The notes under the pieces were generated by a model. It was not told the DNA's origin, ran no database searches, and worked only from the letters and a program-made list of their open reading frames with translations. Source: Morinoia aosen (taxonomy: Eukaryota; Arthropoda; Malacostraca; Amphipoda; Talitridae). From it: DNA of 64,000 nt. Location: NCBI GenBank assembly GCA_030386875.1, contig CM059575.1, forward strand, positions 46,716,859-46,780,858. Direction: 5' to 3'. This document shows, piece by piece, positions 30,958 through 42,188 of the stretch. Both the position numbers and the translations under genes were made by a program. Position 1 is the stretch's first letter. Every line of letters starts with the position of its first letter.

Positions 30958-33284
30958 TTTCAGGGTATGCTACGTTTTTATGTAAACATTTGACATGTTG
31001 TGAAATTACTTATCCAAATTACATCTGCAAAAGAAAAACAAAAGAATTCTAAGAGTTATTCTTTTTCGTGGGGGGTTCATCCGCGCTAAGCTTTAGAGGC
31101 TCGAACTATTTTGTAAATTTACTGTTATAATATTTTTCATGAATTTTTCAATATTTTAGTACTAATAGATTACCTCAACAAACGCATCTGTTTGCATTGT
31201 TATATATGGAATGCGATTTCATCAAATTTTTCTCAAATCGTCGCTACACTCTAGGGCTGTAAATATATTAGAACACCAGTTCAATTATGTGCAACTGTTC
31301 TTTAGCACGCGTTGGACACCGATGAACAGCTGCTGAAGTAATAACAGGTACTCAGAAACTAATCATACGGTAGTTTAAATATTTGTAGACTGTTCAACAA
31401 CAAAAAATTAAACTGAATATAGATACGTAACTTCCCCTCATCAACAGCTATATATGTCCCACTTCTAATCTCTAATGCTTTAATTCCAACTGTAATTACC
31501 TAGTTTGAAGAGCGTTAATTGACCATTATCATATCAGCGGGGAAAAAGTGTTCACAATGGAATTTGTTTTACGTTTGGAAAAGTATGATAAGTGTTCTAT
31601 GCCTGTTCATCGATTCTTATCCAATTTTGTCAGTTCATACTTTCAAACTTTAACTGTGGGTATTTACTGTCAGCACTGTCTAAAGTCTTGAACCAAAAAG
31701 AAAAAAAAGAAAAACACTTTATTTCCAATAAAGATTGTACAAAAGTACAATCAGTGGTTTTTAAATATCTTAAAGTTAATACACTTAGATGATACACACA
31801 CATGAGTATTGTTATACCCATGTCACTAGTCGAAAAGAAATGATTGAGGATAATATAATCCTAATGTTGCTTAATCTATATGATGATACATGTAATAATA
31901 ATTATAAGAGACAACACAATATCATGGACAATGCATATTCATTATGGGGTGGAAAGACTTTTGACAGTTTACATGTACATGACATAAAACTTTGAAATTC
32001 GTGACGCCACGAAGTAATATTAAAAATTGCTTGTTTCAGCAGATGTTTGAAAATGTCAATTCAAGGAAGCATGAAAAAAATATAAATATAAGCATGAGGA
32101 CCACGGAAATTACAAGTTTTTTTTATTTCTAATTAGTAATTTGTAACAAAACGATCATTAGTTGATAAGCATTATTTTTAAGTATAAATGGATGATCACA
32201 CAACGAATTTATAGTTTTTTTACGCGAATACTTTACAATAATAAAGAGATGACGAGTTAGGTAATGTTACAAGTTGAGAGTGAAGAGAAAAAAGACCATT
32301 ATCTCTAGATAAAATGCTTGTTGTCAGTTTTTCAAGTTGTTTACCTGAAAAAAATTCAATTCCCTTACACCTCGAGTGCTTCACTACGAAGTGAAAAGAT
32401 CAACTTAGTTTGTTCTACGTTAAACGCAATATTTACTAGACTTAATAACTGATTTTCATTTTCTCGTTCAACACAAAATGTTCTCTAAAGTACAAAATAT
32501 ATGTTTGATGACGACCGGGCTTAAACACCTTTGTTAAGCTCCAAACTAGCTAAATGTCATCTTAAATTTTATTTTGTATGAATAACAAGCTGTCTGTTGG
32601 ATGGTTGGAGATAGTTGAAGAAATTGTCAAATATGCTGGTGATTACTGCTCACATATTTTTTGTAAAAAGACTTCGTAACGAAAAGGAAAAAATATTACC
32701 TGAAAGGTATTTAGAGCCAAAACTTTGAGCCTATGCCCATCCTATTGCACGTATTTAGAAAAAATATAAAATAAGTCTCTAATTCCTAACAAGTATCTGT
32801 AAATGACTTGGCTTTGAGCAGAAAATGCAAAGAATAAATATGAATGAGATTGAAGAATTACCAATTTTGAAGAGTGTTTACTCTCTTCATCTAGTTAAGA
32901 GAGGGATTTCCCTCATTAATGTGAATGAACTGTGAATTGCTTTGATCGGTTATGATTTCGAGACTATAATTTTAAATTTATCGCCAAAGGACTTCTTTGC
33001 ATGTGCCATTTGACAAATGATGGCTCATGCTGTAATGCAAAGTACAACCGAAGAAACCTAGATCGAATGCCGTAACCAGTATCCTTACTGCTCAGCAGTC
33101 GTCACATGAAGTGATTGACTGGTAAAACCAATGCCTCCTATATCTCTCGGGCTGCTGATAGAAATTGTGACGTCACATCAGTGCTCCGAGATTTTGCGAC
33201 ACAATTGTGAGGTCTCGAAGCGACACAGAGAAGTTAGTTCTGATGTACCGTTGATTATCAATGGGAAGTTGATCAGCCCAAGGA

Positions 33285-33435
33285 AAATCTCAGAAGAGAT
33301 GAAGTGATACTTCTTCTGTCAAACGAGAGCATTGAAATTTTCAGTTTCCTGTAATTATTTCTAATTCGGTAGAAATCAGAAAAGTGTTCAAGCTTCTTTG
33401 GGCCCTGCCAAAGCGCGCATCAAAAGTAGGGAGAA
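33285..33435 (+). repeat. Diverged direct repeat, copy 1
   Basis: Shares with 34160-34320 the order TTTCTGTC, AGTTTCCT, TCAGAAAA-like, AGTGT, GAGCTT/AAGCTT, TTTGGG and CGCATCAA with small gaps. Old duplication or two copies of an unidentified repeat. Confidence 0.45.
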
Positions 33436-34159
33436 TCTGTGTAGTAGAAATATTTTACCCATTCATTTTCCAGCAATATTATAACAGGGCTAGGTTCTTC
33501 ATTTAATCACTGGGACATTTGAGTTTCAGAATGCTCCTGAGTTACACAATTTCCCCCTCTTTATTGATCCTGTACAACACGAGTGTTAAGAATCGTCAGC
33601 TGCTGTATAAATCTTCCATATTCAAACACACAAAAAACACAGATTGAACAATAAGAATTCGAAAACGGCTTTAGCTCCAAGTTAGTTCATCCAAACGCTG
33701 CAGTGTTCCACATCAAGCTTGCGATTCCCTCATTTAATCAGATATGGATCACAAGGCGCACATCATGAGAACCTAACATGTATAAACTGTGTTAGGCATC
33801 TGGATATCTGTACACATCAAGCAGTAACTTCTATTTTCCCACGCACTATCTGACAGTTCTGGTGGAAATTATATGAGAAATCGTGTTTACCGCCTTTGTA
33901 TTTTATTTAAAACTACTGCCATGTTCGGATTACCAGTGTGATATTATTGCTACGTGCCACGTCTAAGAACAGGCCTGGAGATGTAGAATGCATTCACAGA
34001 ACCAATCATTCCTACATTTCCAGGTCACCTCGTAGAAATCAAGACGTTATGATAGCCGTAACAGGAGATTTCATGTCATTTGTGAAGAACCAAAGGCTCG
34101 AAATTAATTAAACTTCAATCCATCGATAATTTTCTATAAAACGTAGGTGACAAGGCTCT

Positions 34160-34320
34160 GAAAAAAAGTCCTAGGAGATGTGCAGAGATGCCGTTTCTGT
34201 CGAATGAGTGCATGAAAAATCTAGTTTCCTCTGGTGTGATAACTTTCTGATATGACAGAAAATAGAAGTGTAGTTGAGCTTGTTTGGGTCCAGCATTAGC
34301 TCGCATCAATAGATTAGAGC
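34160..34320 (+). repeat. Diverged direct repeat, copy 2
   Basis: See the copy at 33285-33435; lies directly upstream of the LINE tail at 34391. Confidence 0.45.
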
Positions 34321-34390
34321 ACTTGAACGGAGGACGATTGCACTCATGCGTTTTCTTTTATATTTACCTTTTTATATGATTCAATATAGC

Positions 34391-34994
34391 ACTATAATAG
34401 ATAAACGTCAGACTTTCAAAGAGTACATTGTTCATTTCAGTACCAAGTTTTCAAAATCCGGAGGAAACCTCATTAAAATGATTACCGTATTGCCTGAAAA
34501 AGCTCTGAAAATACCTTACCGAACGCTGATTTCACCATATATACATAACGGAATAGAATCATGGCAAGGAACTGATGAAAATAAAACCAATTTGCTCTTT
34601 ACGCTGCAAAAAAAAAAAAACATTAGAGAGATTTAAAAATTAGACTCCAATGCTCACACAAATGATTTATTAATAAGTTTAAAGTACTTCAATTTCTGAA
34701 TTTCTACAAGCTCTCAATGCGTAATTTCATGCATAAAACATTGACTTATGATGGCGAAAGAGACCCTAAACAATTATTAACTGCACAAATTGGCCATCGT
34801 GACCAATTAACCTGAAATAGAAGTATCTTCATGCTTCCTTATTATTCAAAAGCTCGGTCACAACACAGTATTCTCTTCATTGGAACTAAGACTTCGAGTT
34901 CAATCCCTGCTGAGATCCTTGAAAAAACTACCTACAAAGCTGTTAGAACGAATCTTGAAACCTTTTTTTATCGGAATATTTATCACATGAGATA
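34391..34994 (+). pseudogene. CR1-superfamily LINE polymerase, C-terminal end
   Basis: From 34391 the frame reads TIIDKRQTFKEYIVHFSTKF, then VLPEKALKIPYRTLISPYI and a short IESW block, the thumb region of CR1/Daphne-type polymerases. After a shift at the A run near 34610 and two stops it continues with MRNFMHKTLTYDGE, LPYYSKARSQHSILFIGTK, IPAEILEKTTYKA and LETFFYRN to the natural stop at 34992. The pattern (LPYY, ARSQHSI, GTKIWNSIP, SYKxFRxxLK) is the usual tail of these proteins. The RT core is absent, so this is a 5'-truncated, decayed insertion. It belongs to a different family from the LINEs at 1-4158 and 18.5 kb. Confidence 0.8.
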
Positions 34995-35636
34995 ATTAAG
35001 TAGAATCTTTTCTTCTATATGACTCATCCTGATAGGGTTATTTGCCATGATTAAAGCCAAAGATCTCAAGTCTGTTCTCAAGCCTTTTCTAGAACATACT
35101 GTTAACATCTAGCCCATTTAAACTACTATTTTAAAATCAAGCATCGAAGCTAGAGTGAACTAATTCATTGATCAGTCTAGTACGCAACTAGGTTGAGTGA
35201 ATCAGGTTAAACATATTTGTGCACCTTAGAACATCGTTGATGATAGCATGCCATAGAAGTCACTGAACTTTTTCGGGCTCACAAGTAGCTATACCCAAAT
35301 GTGACTATTGTACCCTACATAAGAAACAATCTTCTACCTCATCGCCTGTGTTTTCTAAATTGTTCAAGCTGTTTAAATGTATTGTGCAAGAAATATCGTG
35401 AATTACAACAAAAGTTCTCACATTTCAATAATTAAGCAAGCAGAAAAACACTTAAAATCAGACACTATCACTGAAATTTGTCTGAGCAACAGGCTCGATT
35501 CTCCAAGCGTCGAATAGCTCCAATTACGATTTCACCCTTAAATACGTAAAGAAATAGACCCAATGTACATTCAAGAGTCCCAAAAGTGCATTTTCAGACT
35601 CTTCATATCTTTACACTCCACGTATACAGGGCAACC
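34995..35636. other. Unassigned stretch
   Basis: The first 60-100 bases are probably the LINE 3' untranslated region. Nothing else is recognised. Confidence 0.35.
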
Positions 35637-36168
35637 AGTACTTAGTTGAATTCAACAAACTTCAACATGTGGTTGGGATCGTTGAAGTAAAAACATTTTA
35701 GTGAATACCTATGCGGTCTCATACGATTCGTTAAACAGTTACAAGGACTGGAAATTTGAAACGTATTACGGAAAAAATTGTACATTGAGAGTGGCAGGGT
35801 AATGAAATGTAGAAGTTAGTGAAGCAATTTTAAAATGAAAAAAAACAGTATGACAGCCCTAATTATTATGACCGCAATAAATATATTTTCTAATCAGGTT
35901 GGTCAATAACAAAAGATGATCAACATGACGCCTATTTGCTGCGACGCCGGCGTTCAAACGCTGAGGCAATGATTGCCTGACGCGATCGAAGACACCGTGA
36001 GCTAGGTACAAACCTGCTAATACAGCATTGGATATTCGCTCCATTGTCGTTTAACAGCCTTGCAGACGATGAAATGTTCGATGTAAATTAATAAATTTTA
36101 ATTTTTTATGTAATGAAACATTCGAAAAATTAGATAAAAATTCCCAGTCCTGATAATTCTTCATCGTA
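35637..36168 (-). mobile_element. Internally deleted mariner-like element
   Basis: The left end CAGGGCAACCAGTACTTAG follows a TA and resembles the end of the 37106 element; the following AGTTACAAGGACTGG also matches that element (GTTACAAGGACT). The same motif in inverse (CCAGTCCTG at 36145) marks the inner part of the right repeat, whose outermost part is lost. The interior keeps only the two ends of a transposase gene fused in frame. Confidence 0.75.
35859..36044 (-). CDS. 61-residue fusion of the two ends of a mariner-like transposase
   Basis: Residues 1-17 (MERISNAVLAGLYLAHG) match the transposase start at 38528 (MEGVSNAELADMHLVYG). From residue 18 the protein reads VFDRVRQSLPQRLNAGV and NRRHVDHLL, matching the C-terminal end of the same protein (VFARIRQSLERRLNACI, NGRHFEQFL). 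About 300 residues between are deleted without disturbing the frame. The product would lack all catalytic residues and most of the DNA-binding region. It is most likely a passive relic, but the conserved frame and the start Met are noteworthy. Confidence 0.55.
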   Translation of the reverse strand: MERISNAVLAGLYLAHGVFDRVRQSLPQRLNAGVAANRRHVDHLLLLTNLIRKYIYCGHNN

Positions 36169-37105
36169 GCACTTTCAATCACACAGTGTTTATTTTCACT
36201 ATCCTAAGCTTATTTTAAAGTTTGCTCAACAAAGTGCCGATCACCTAGAATAATTTTATCGCTCACAAAAGGTTTGATGAAAATTACATGACAGTACTCT
36301 CTGACTCCCTTTCGATTCGTTGATTAATTCAAAACTGGCACCACTGCTCTGGCTAGTAATGCGAAGTCGATACATTTTCGCAAGTCTTGGATCAGGTTCG
36401 GAAACATAGAAATGACGTCACGCTAGTGGTTCGGGAGGTAGCGGCAGTTTTGCATAGACTCCAATGGCAGGGTTTACTTTTCGCTGGATAATTTCTGCCA
36501 GAACTTAAGTGAAATTGTTCGTGAGAATAAAAAATACAAAAATGGTGTGCAAAGAAACGTAGATTTTAAATATATACATTTATATCTGATATGATGTGTA
36601 CTTGCTGATTTATACATGAATAAATGAGGAAAGTGGATCTGCACAGCGTTTAAAAGAGAGAAATTGTAACTAATGCAGTTTTTAAAAGCATAATGTTCAA
36701 TTTATGAGCATATTGTTCGTTTTTATCATAGAGCAAGGCTTTTGTTGTAACTGGCGATTTTTGAAGATCTTGGGTTGTGTATGGAAAGGAAAGCAGTGTG
36801 AATTAACAATAACTTACTGTATGTCCCTCTTAAGTTCCAGTGATGAAATAAAGACCTAAATGGTACTGATATTATAAGGAAATCGGTGTGTATTATGTTT
36901 ACTTTGCTCGAATTGGTTAATCTTATAGCGTGTACTACTGTTGAACACAAACACGCCCGACCATGCCTTTGTTTTCAGTCCTGGAAGAAACAACTTTAAG
37001 AAAATGAATTTTCTTTACACTCACTCGACACAGAAAGTGTCACTGCATTTCTAATAAATATACATAGAGCCTGGTTATCTCTTTTCTGCTGAAATGAACG
37101 ATGTA
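36169..37105. other. Unassigned AT-rich stretch
   Basis: No coding or repeat structure recognised. Confidence 0.35.
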
Positions 37106-38752
37106 CAGGGTGTCCAACACTTTTGTTACCAAACTTTAACATAAGGTAGCGATCGTCGAAATGAACACTTTTTATTCTATTAAGGTATGGTCTAAAATGC
37201 TTAGTTAAAGAGTTACAAGGACTTTAAGTTGGACAGTTATTAAAAATAATTCGTACACTCTCTTGCGGAGACGAATCCAAGGCGGTAAACTGCGGCACAT
37301 CAATGGCAAGGATACGAAATGAGAAGTTAGGCAAGTATGTGAAACATTTATTATTATTAATTGACATTAACTTTTTAATGTTGTGATAAGGAAAACGCAT
37401 TTTCGACAGTAATTATTATGAGCACGACAAACGAAACCGTAAACTAGGTTACATGTTTACAAAAATTGTTCGAAATGCCGCCCATTTGTTCCGATGCAGG
37501 CGTTCAAACGCCTCTCCAATGATTGGCGGATGCGAGCAAAGACACCAGGAGTTTCACGAATCCTTTCCGAGGCGTCAACAATCCTACCCATCAGGTCCTC
37601 TTCGGATTGAATCGGTGTTTCATACACTAAACGTTTCATATACCCCCAGATAAAGTAATCTAGGGGCGTAATATCAGGAGATCTTGGCCACGCGAAGGGA
37701 CCGCCACGGCCTATCCAGCGATTGGGATATCGGGCAACTAATAATTGCCTAACAGCAACCGCAAAGTGTGCAGGAGCACCATCATGTTGAAAATACATTC
37801 CTCTGATGTCAGCTAAAGTTACATTTTCCAGTAGTTCTGGCAATACTTCATTAAGAAAAATGTAATAGGTACGTCCATTTAGTCTCTCTGGTAAGATGTA
37901 TGGCCCGATCAGATAGTCACCAAGAATTCCTGCCCAAACATTTACGGCGAATCTAACCTGATGTCGACATTGTCTTGTAACATGTGGATTGTTGCCAGAC
38001 CACATGTGCAGGTTATGGAGATTAAGTATTCCTTCTCGAGTAAATGATGCTTCGTCTGTGTATAAGACTCGTGATGGGAAACGAGGTTGTTGATCTGTTT
38101 TCTATTGAAACCACCTCGCAAATTCAACACGACGTTCGAAATCTTCACCGTGCAATTCCTGCACACGCTGAAAGTGAAATGGATGTTGACCACTGTTATG
38201 TAGTACTTGCCACACAGTAGTTTTGCTTAAATGTAAAGCACGTGCACAAGAACGAGTGCTTGAAGTGGGATTGTTTCAAAAATATTCTAAGACATCTTCC
38301 ACCTTGTCTGGATCTGCTACTCTCCTTTGGCGTCTTCCTTCAGGTCGTGGTCTGTGAAATGATCCGTATTCACATAATCTCCGGCGTATGGCTGTGAATG
38401 TTTGACGCGATGGAACATGTATGTTAGGATGCCTTTCTGCGTAAATTCGAACAGCCTCCATAGAATTTCCATTTGCTGCACCATACACTAGGTGCATATC
38501 CGCTAATTCAGCATTGGATACTCCCTCCATTGCCTGTGATACATTTGCAGCCGAATAAGTACTAACAGTAAACAAACTAATCTTTGTCGTTGATGTCGAG
38601 GAGCACTCAGAATATCAGATGAAAAGTAACTTCACGTATTTGTAACTTTTTAACTAAGCATTTTAGAACATATTTCAATAGAATAAAAAGTGCTCATTGC
38701 GACGATCGCTACCTTATGTCAAAGTTTGGCTACAAAAGTGTCGGACACCCTG
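37106..38752 (-). mobile_element. Mariner-like transposon, nearly full length
   Basis: Ends CAGGGTGTCCAACACTTTTG and the complement of the right end (CAGGGTGTCCGACACTTTTG) lie between TA dinucleotides (37104-37105, 38753-38754). The inverted repeats are about 115 bp and differ at few sites, so the copy is relatively young. The length of 1.65 kb and single minus-strand transposase gene fit the IS630-Tc1-mariner superfamily. Confidence 0.93.
37457..38575 (-). pseudogene. Mariner-like transposase (DUF4817 type), near-complete with frame breaks
   Basis: The N-terminal part (38575-38276) has the DUF4817 helix-turn-helix: AELADMHLVYGAANGNSMEA, YAERHPNIHVPSRQTF and RRLCEYGSF. A shift near 38276 leads to a second DNA-binding segment (SKTTVWQVLHNSGQHPFHFQ) and VLYTDEASFTREG with the first catalytic Asp. 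The C-terminal frame (38005-37457) is open for 182 residues with MYFQHDGAPAHFAVAV (second Asp) and SPDITPLDYFIWGYMK (third Asp, about 40 residues later by my count), and ends RRLNACI, NGRHFEQFL. A stop at about 38103 and the shift break an otherwise complete gene. The likely true start is the Met at 38530 (MEGVSNAELAD). Confidence 0.9.
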
Positions 38753-38754
38753 TA

Positions 38755-39640
38755 TAGCAATACAGGCGGTCGAAAATACTCTATTGTTTCTTCTGGGCCT
38801 ACTTCATTTGTGAAATTTGGTAATTTGTGTTTTACGTGTAGTGCTTTCTTAATTTATTGGAAATTAATGTTTGGTTGTGTGCTACTTATAGTTGTATTGT
38901 TTGCTAAATGTTCAAGTGTGAGTACAATTAATCTGGTGTTTTAGGAAGCTTTAGAGATTGAGTAACTCTTTGTATCCGAAATACATTCCAATTTTCTGCT
39001 CTACGGCTTCATTCCTCCAGAACGTTCGCGACAGTTTGTTCTTAAACTCAAACTAGTATTCAAAGCGAAAGGCCAGGCTAACCGGGTTTCAAATTTCTTG
39101 ACCCATTGGGCAGACATTTTGTATTGCTATACTGTAATATAAGATAGTTATTGGGCGTTCGTACACATCAGCGCAGGTTCCGTTGCCACACTTTTCGACC
39201 ACTGTTGTCTCAATGATTCATTGAAAATGAGAAGTGGCACATTGTTTAAGCTGTTGGTAGGTTTTAAAAGCTTATGAGAGGCCAAATTTAGATGTTGCAG
39301 CAATGTGGACTTCATTTTAACTAACGGAGAAGGCAAAGCAAACATTATAGATTTAACTATAAGCATTTGCCCCATGTTAAATATCTGCAGCTCATATCCG
39401 AGTACACGAGTAAACATGCTACTCGAACGTGATCAGGTCGACTTTCTAACATTCATACTCCGAAAAGCATACGTATTTATGTTGGGATGTGCGAAAGAGA
39501 GTTTTTACTTTCGTTATCCGTAGACCCAGACCAAAAAACGATCAGTTATTCCATAATTGTTCTATGACTGTTGAATATTCTTTTAAGACCATGTAACCTA
39601 CGTTTCTTGATTACTAATTGGTGCTCTCAAATGTCTTTTA
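38755..39640. other. Unassigned stretch
   Basis: Two opposing frames of 72-89 residues near 39150-39520 have no recognisable domain. Confidence 0.35.
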
Positions 39641-39885
39641 CTCGTTACTTCATCTATTCGTTATCTCGAGAAAACCGCAAAATTTCCGTGTATTAACTCG
39701 CTTGGTCCAAAGTTTAAGGATGACAAAGAAGTTTTGTCGCTCTTCGAGCTTCTCAAGAATTATGCCGAACTCGCTGCTGACAAAATGATGAAGTTGCCAG
39801 GATTTAAAAAGCTACTTAGTTTTCATCACGTTCGCATGAAACTTCAAAGCGCAGCAGTCTAGAAAATTGGACTTGTCTAGGACAA
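39641..39885 (+). pseudogene. Possible nuclear-receptor ligand-binding-domain fragment
   Basis: The plus strand reads an open frame of 73 codons ending at the stop at 39860-39862. It contains FKDDKEVLSLFELLKNYAEL, ADKMMKLPGFKKLLSF and MKLQSAAV, followed past the stop by KIGLV. This resembles helices 3 to 5 of nuclear receptor ligand-binding domains, where the signature is FAKxxPGFxxLxxxDQxxLL followed by xxxEIxxL; the DQ pair is replaced by HV here. No zinc-finger DNA-binding part is nearby and no splice sites are obvious. It could be a decayed exon or retrocopy. The match rests on one conserved block and is tentative. Confidence 0.35.
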
Positions 39886-40700
39886 GATTAAATTTACATT
39901 CATCACACTTTGAACTTAATGACCCAGAATGAAATAAAATTTCAACGACGTTTCAATATACGAAGTAACATCATCAAATTACACTGAAGTGTGCAGTGCT
40001 TGAAATTTCCAACATCATCACGCAATACCGTCAAAATGGGGACACTAATGAACACGTGAATCGATTATCTGCACACAACATGCTACCTCACGTCTAGAGA
40101 CTCTTGAGTGACTTATGCTCTGAAACGAATTTTTAAATGATTTCATTTCCATTGATCGAATTCTAAGGATTCTGAGGATGTCTGCAGGGCTTTGGTCTCC
40201 TTAATTTAGGAAAACGTTGTTCAATCATACTCGACCTGAATATAATTAATTGGAATTGTAATTTCAGAAATGTAGCTTCTTGAGAGAAAATTTGATATTC
40301 CAGGAGCGCAAGTTTGATTAATTCTTGATAATCGGTGAACGACGTCTGCTGTGGTCAAGTTGAACAAATCGTAATACGCTGATTACTGTTTAATTTGAAA
40401 TAATTTCACTACCAGACGATCCATAAAAGTAAAATGAAGCTTTTGCATAAAATTGCATTTTATTAATATCATTGAATAATGTATGACCTAAGGCGAATCT
40501 ATTTTTCTAGTTTAATCTGATCTCAAGGACGCTTACAAAATTGCAGGGAATTCAATATTACAAAAATTAAGCAGTTTGTGAGCAATATATTCCACTTGGA
40601 ACTATAGCTTGTTATATTAGAGCATCAATTTTCACAATATTATTATCAAAATGTTTTCTCTCGCATGTATTCAATATATTGTTTTAATTCCGCTATAGGA
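39886..40700. other. Unassigned AT-rich stretch
   Basis: Nothing recognised. Confidence 0.35.
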
Positions 40701-41066
40701 TAAGCTGATAAGGATAAGCTACCCTCTGCTATGTGCTCCTAGATCTCTGGTTTACCAGTTTAGTTGTTCACGTTGTGAACCACTGTACATAGGTTCTACC
40801 TGTCATATTCTTATGTCCAGAGTAGCCGAGCAAGCTGGGCAAAGCTGTAAAACCGGCCGTTTTCTTGGTTCCCCTCCACTGTCCTCTGGTCGATCCCATG
40901 CTGAAAACTGTAACGTCTTTGTTTCCGTGAACCAGTTTAACATACTTTCAAGTACCCCACATGTGAATGATATACGTATCCTTGAGTCTCTATACATCCT
41001 TGAACACAGACCCGTTCTAAATGATACTCAAAATGCTTTTCCTCTTCTCGCCGCGAACACGAAATA
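40701..41066 (+). pseudogene. Penelope-like element, GIY-YIG endonuclease C-terminal fragment
   Basis: From about 40741 the frame reads RSLVYQFSCSRCEPLYIGST, the CCxYVG-type variant of the GIY-YIG core used by Penelope-like elements, then MSRVAEQAGQSCKTGRFLG, RSHAENCN, FNILSS, IRILESLYILEHRPVLND and AFPLL to the natural stop. The block is 5'-truncated: no RT precedes it. It is a different PLE family from the 47.9-kb element (the two share the RILESL, LND and FPL landmarks only). The sequence after the stop to about 41270 is a plausible 3' untranslated region. Confidence 0.85.
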
Positions 41067-41600
41067 ATTCCGAGAAGTTGGCATTTTCGTTTATTTTTTA
41101 TATTTTTAGTTCAATATCCACGAGTATTTTCTCTATCTGTGTTACAGAATTCTTTTGCATGATGTAGTTTTAATTCACTCATAGTTGTTTGTTTTGTCGC
41201 AGAATTTTTTTGCCGAAGTGAACTGTTGCGTGCCGAACGTTCAATTTTATTCGTTCAGACTTCACTAATTGTATTAATGAAATGACCATAAGTTCAACGA
41301 TTTTCGCCTTGCTTTTCATGTGACAAAATATTACGCAACGACGTAATAAACATATTTAATTTTGTTTCTGTGGAAAAAATAATCAAATGAAGCCGGCTTA
41401 TGGGTGTCATGAGGCAGGAATAAGGCATCCAAGGTTTGAAAAGGTTGAGAATATATACATATATAGTGGAAAACGTTTGAAGTAACCACGCTATTTGAGG
41501 AATTGACGAACAAGAGAGTGACAGAAGATTATCTGCTCAGTTGATCGTAAGTGTTTTACAAAAAATAGTTCAATATAGATATAAATAGTAGTTCACCATA
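41067..41600. other. Unassigned stretch
   Basis: Probably begins with the PLE 3' region; CCGAACGTTCAATTTTATTC near 41245 resembles the GAAACGTT...AATAAA tail phrase of PLEs but no hammerhead core precedes it. Confidence 0.35.
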
Positions 41601-42188
41601 TACAGAGTGGTTGCAAAACATGTATACCTTTTAAAAAATGCTATAACATTTTTCACTGGCAGGATAGGGAAATGAAACTAGTATTGTTGGAAAGAAGAAT
41701 AGTTAAATTTCCATTTCTATTTTACCTCAATGGACTGAAATATTATCAGACTGAAAGAGTTCTCAGTCTTTCAACATTTTCCGCTCTGTGTTCAGAAACT
41801 TTTCACCCAGATCTTCCTTTATTAATGTTTCTCACAATAAACTGGGATTGCCACTTTTGGAAATTCCTCTGAATCTTTATTCTATAAGATTTGAATTGGT
41901 AGTACAAGCAAGAAAAATTTCCTCTGAATCCCGACGATGGATCCAATTTTCGTTATTTCTTCGATGATGAACTTGGGTTGTTGATGGTCAGTTGTGCCAT
42001 GTTTGCTGATTACAATAAACTTCTATCCACCACTCGTGATGTTTATGCTTATTTGCAGGGTGTACCAGATACGTAAGAAAACGTTGAATTCTGTCCTTTC
42101 GGATGCTCTGTGTTATAGTCTCATATTGCATATATTGAAAAAGTTTTTGAAATATAATAAGGTATACATTTTTAGCGGCCACCCTGTA
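41601..42188. mobile_element. MITE with mariner-like ends
   Basis: The left end TACAGAGTGGTTGCAAAACA and the complement of the right end (TACAGGGTGGCCGCTAAAAA) start inverted repeats of about 33 bp that share ATGTATACCTT. TA lies at both edges. The 590-bp interior has no transposase frame. A lone similar end occurs at 42901-42920 (TTTAGCGGGCACC). Confidence 0.8.

Larger units (their letters stand above)
30958..34390. other. Unassigned AT-rich stretch
   Basis: No gene recognised. It holds a small perfect hairpin at 31733-31752 (GATTGTAC, AAAA loop) and a diverged direct repeat pair at about 33285-33435 and 34160-34320. Confidence 0.35.

Noticed and set aside
31733-31752. Perfect 8-bp hairpin GATTGTAC/GTACAATC
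   Set aside because: Short palindromes of this size are expected in AT-rich DNA; no further context.
34890-34910. GAGTTCAATCCC resembling a tRNA B box
   Set aside because: It lies inside the LINE coding tail and has no A box or cloverleaf around it.
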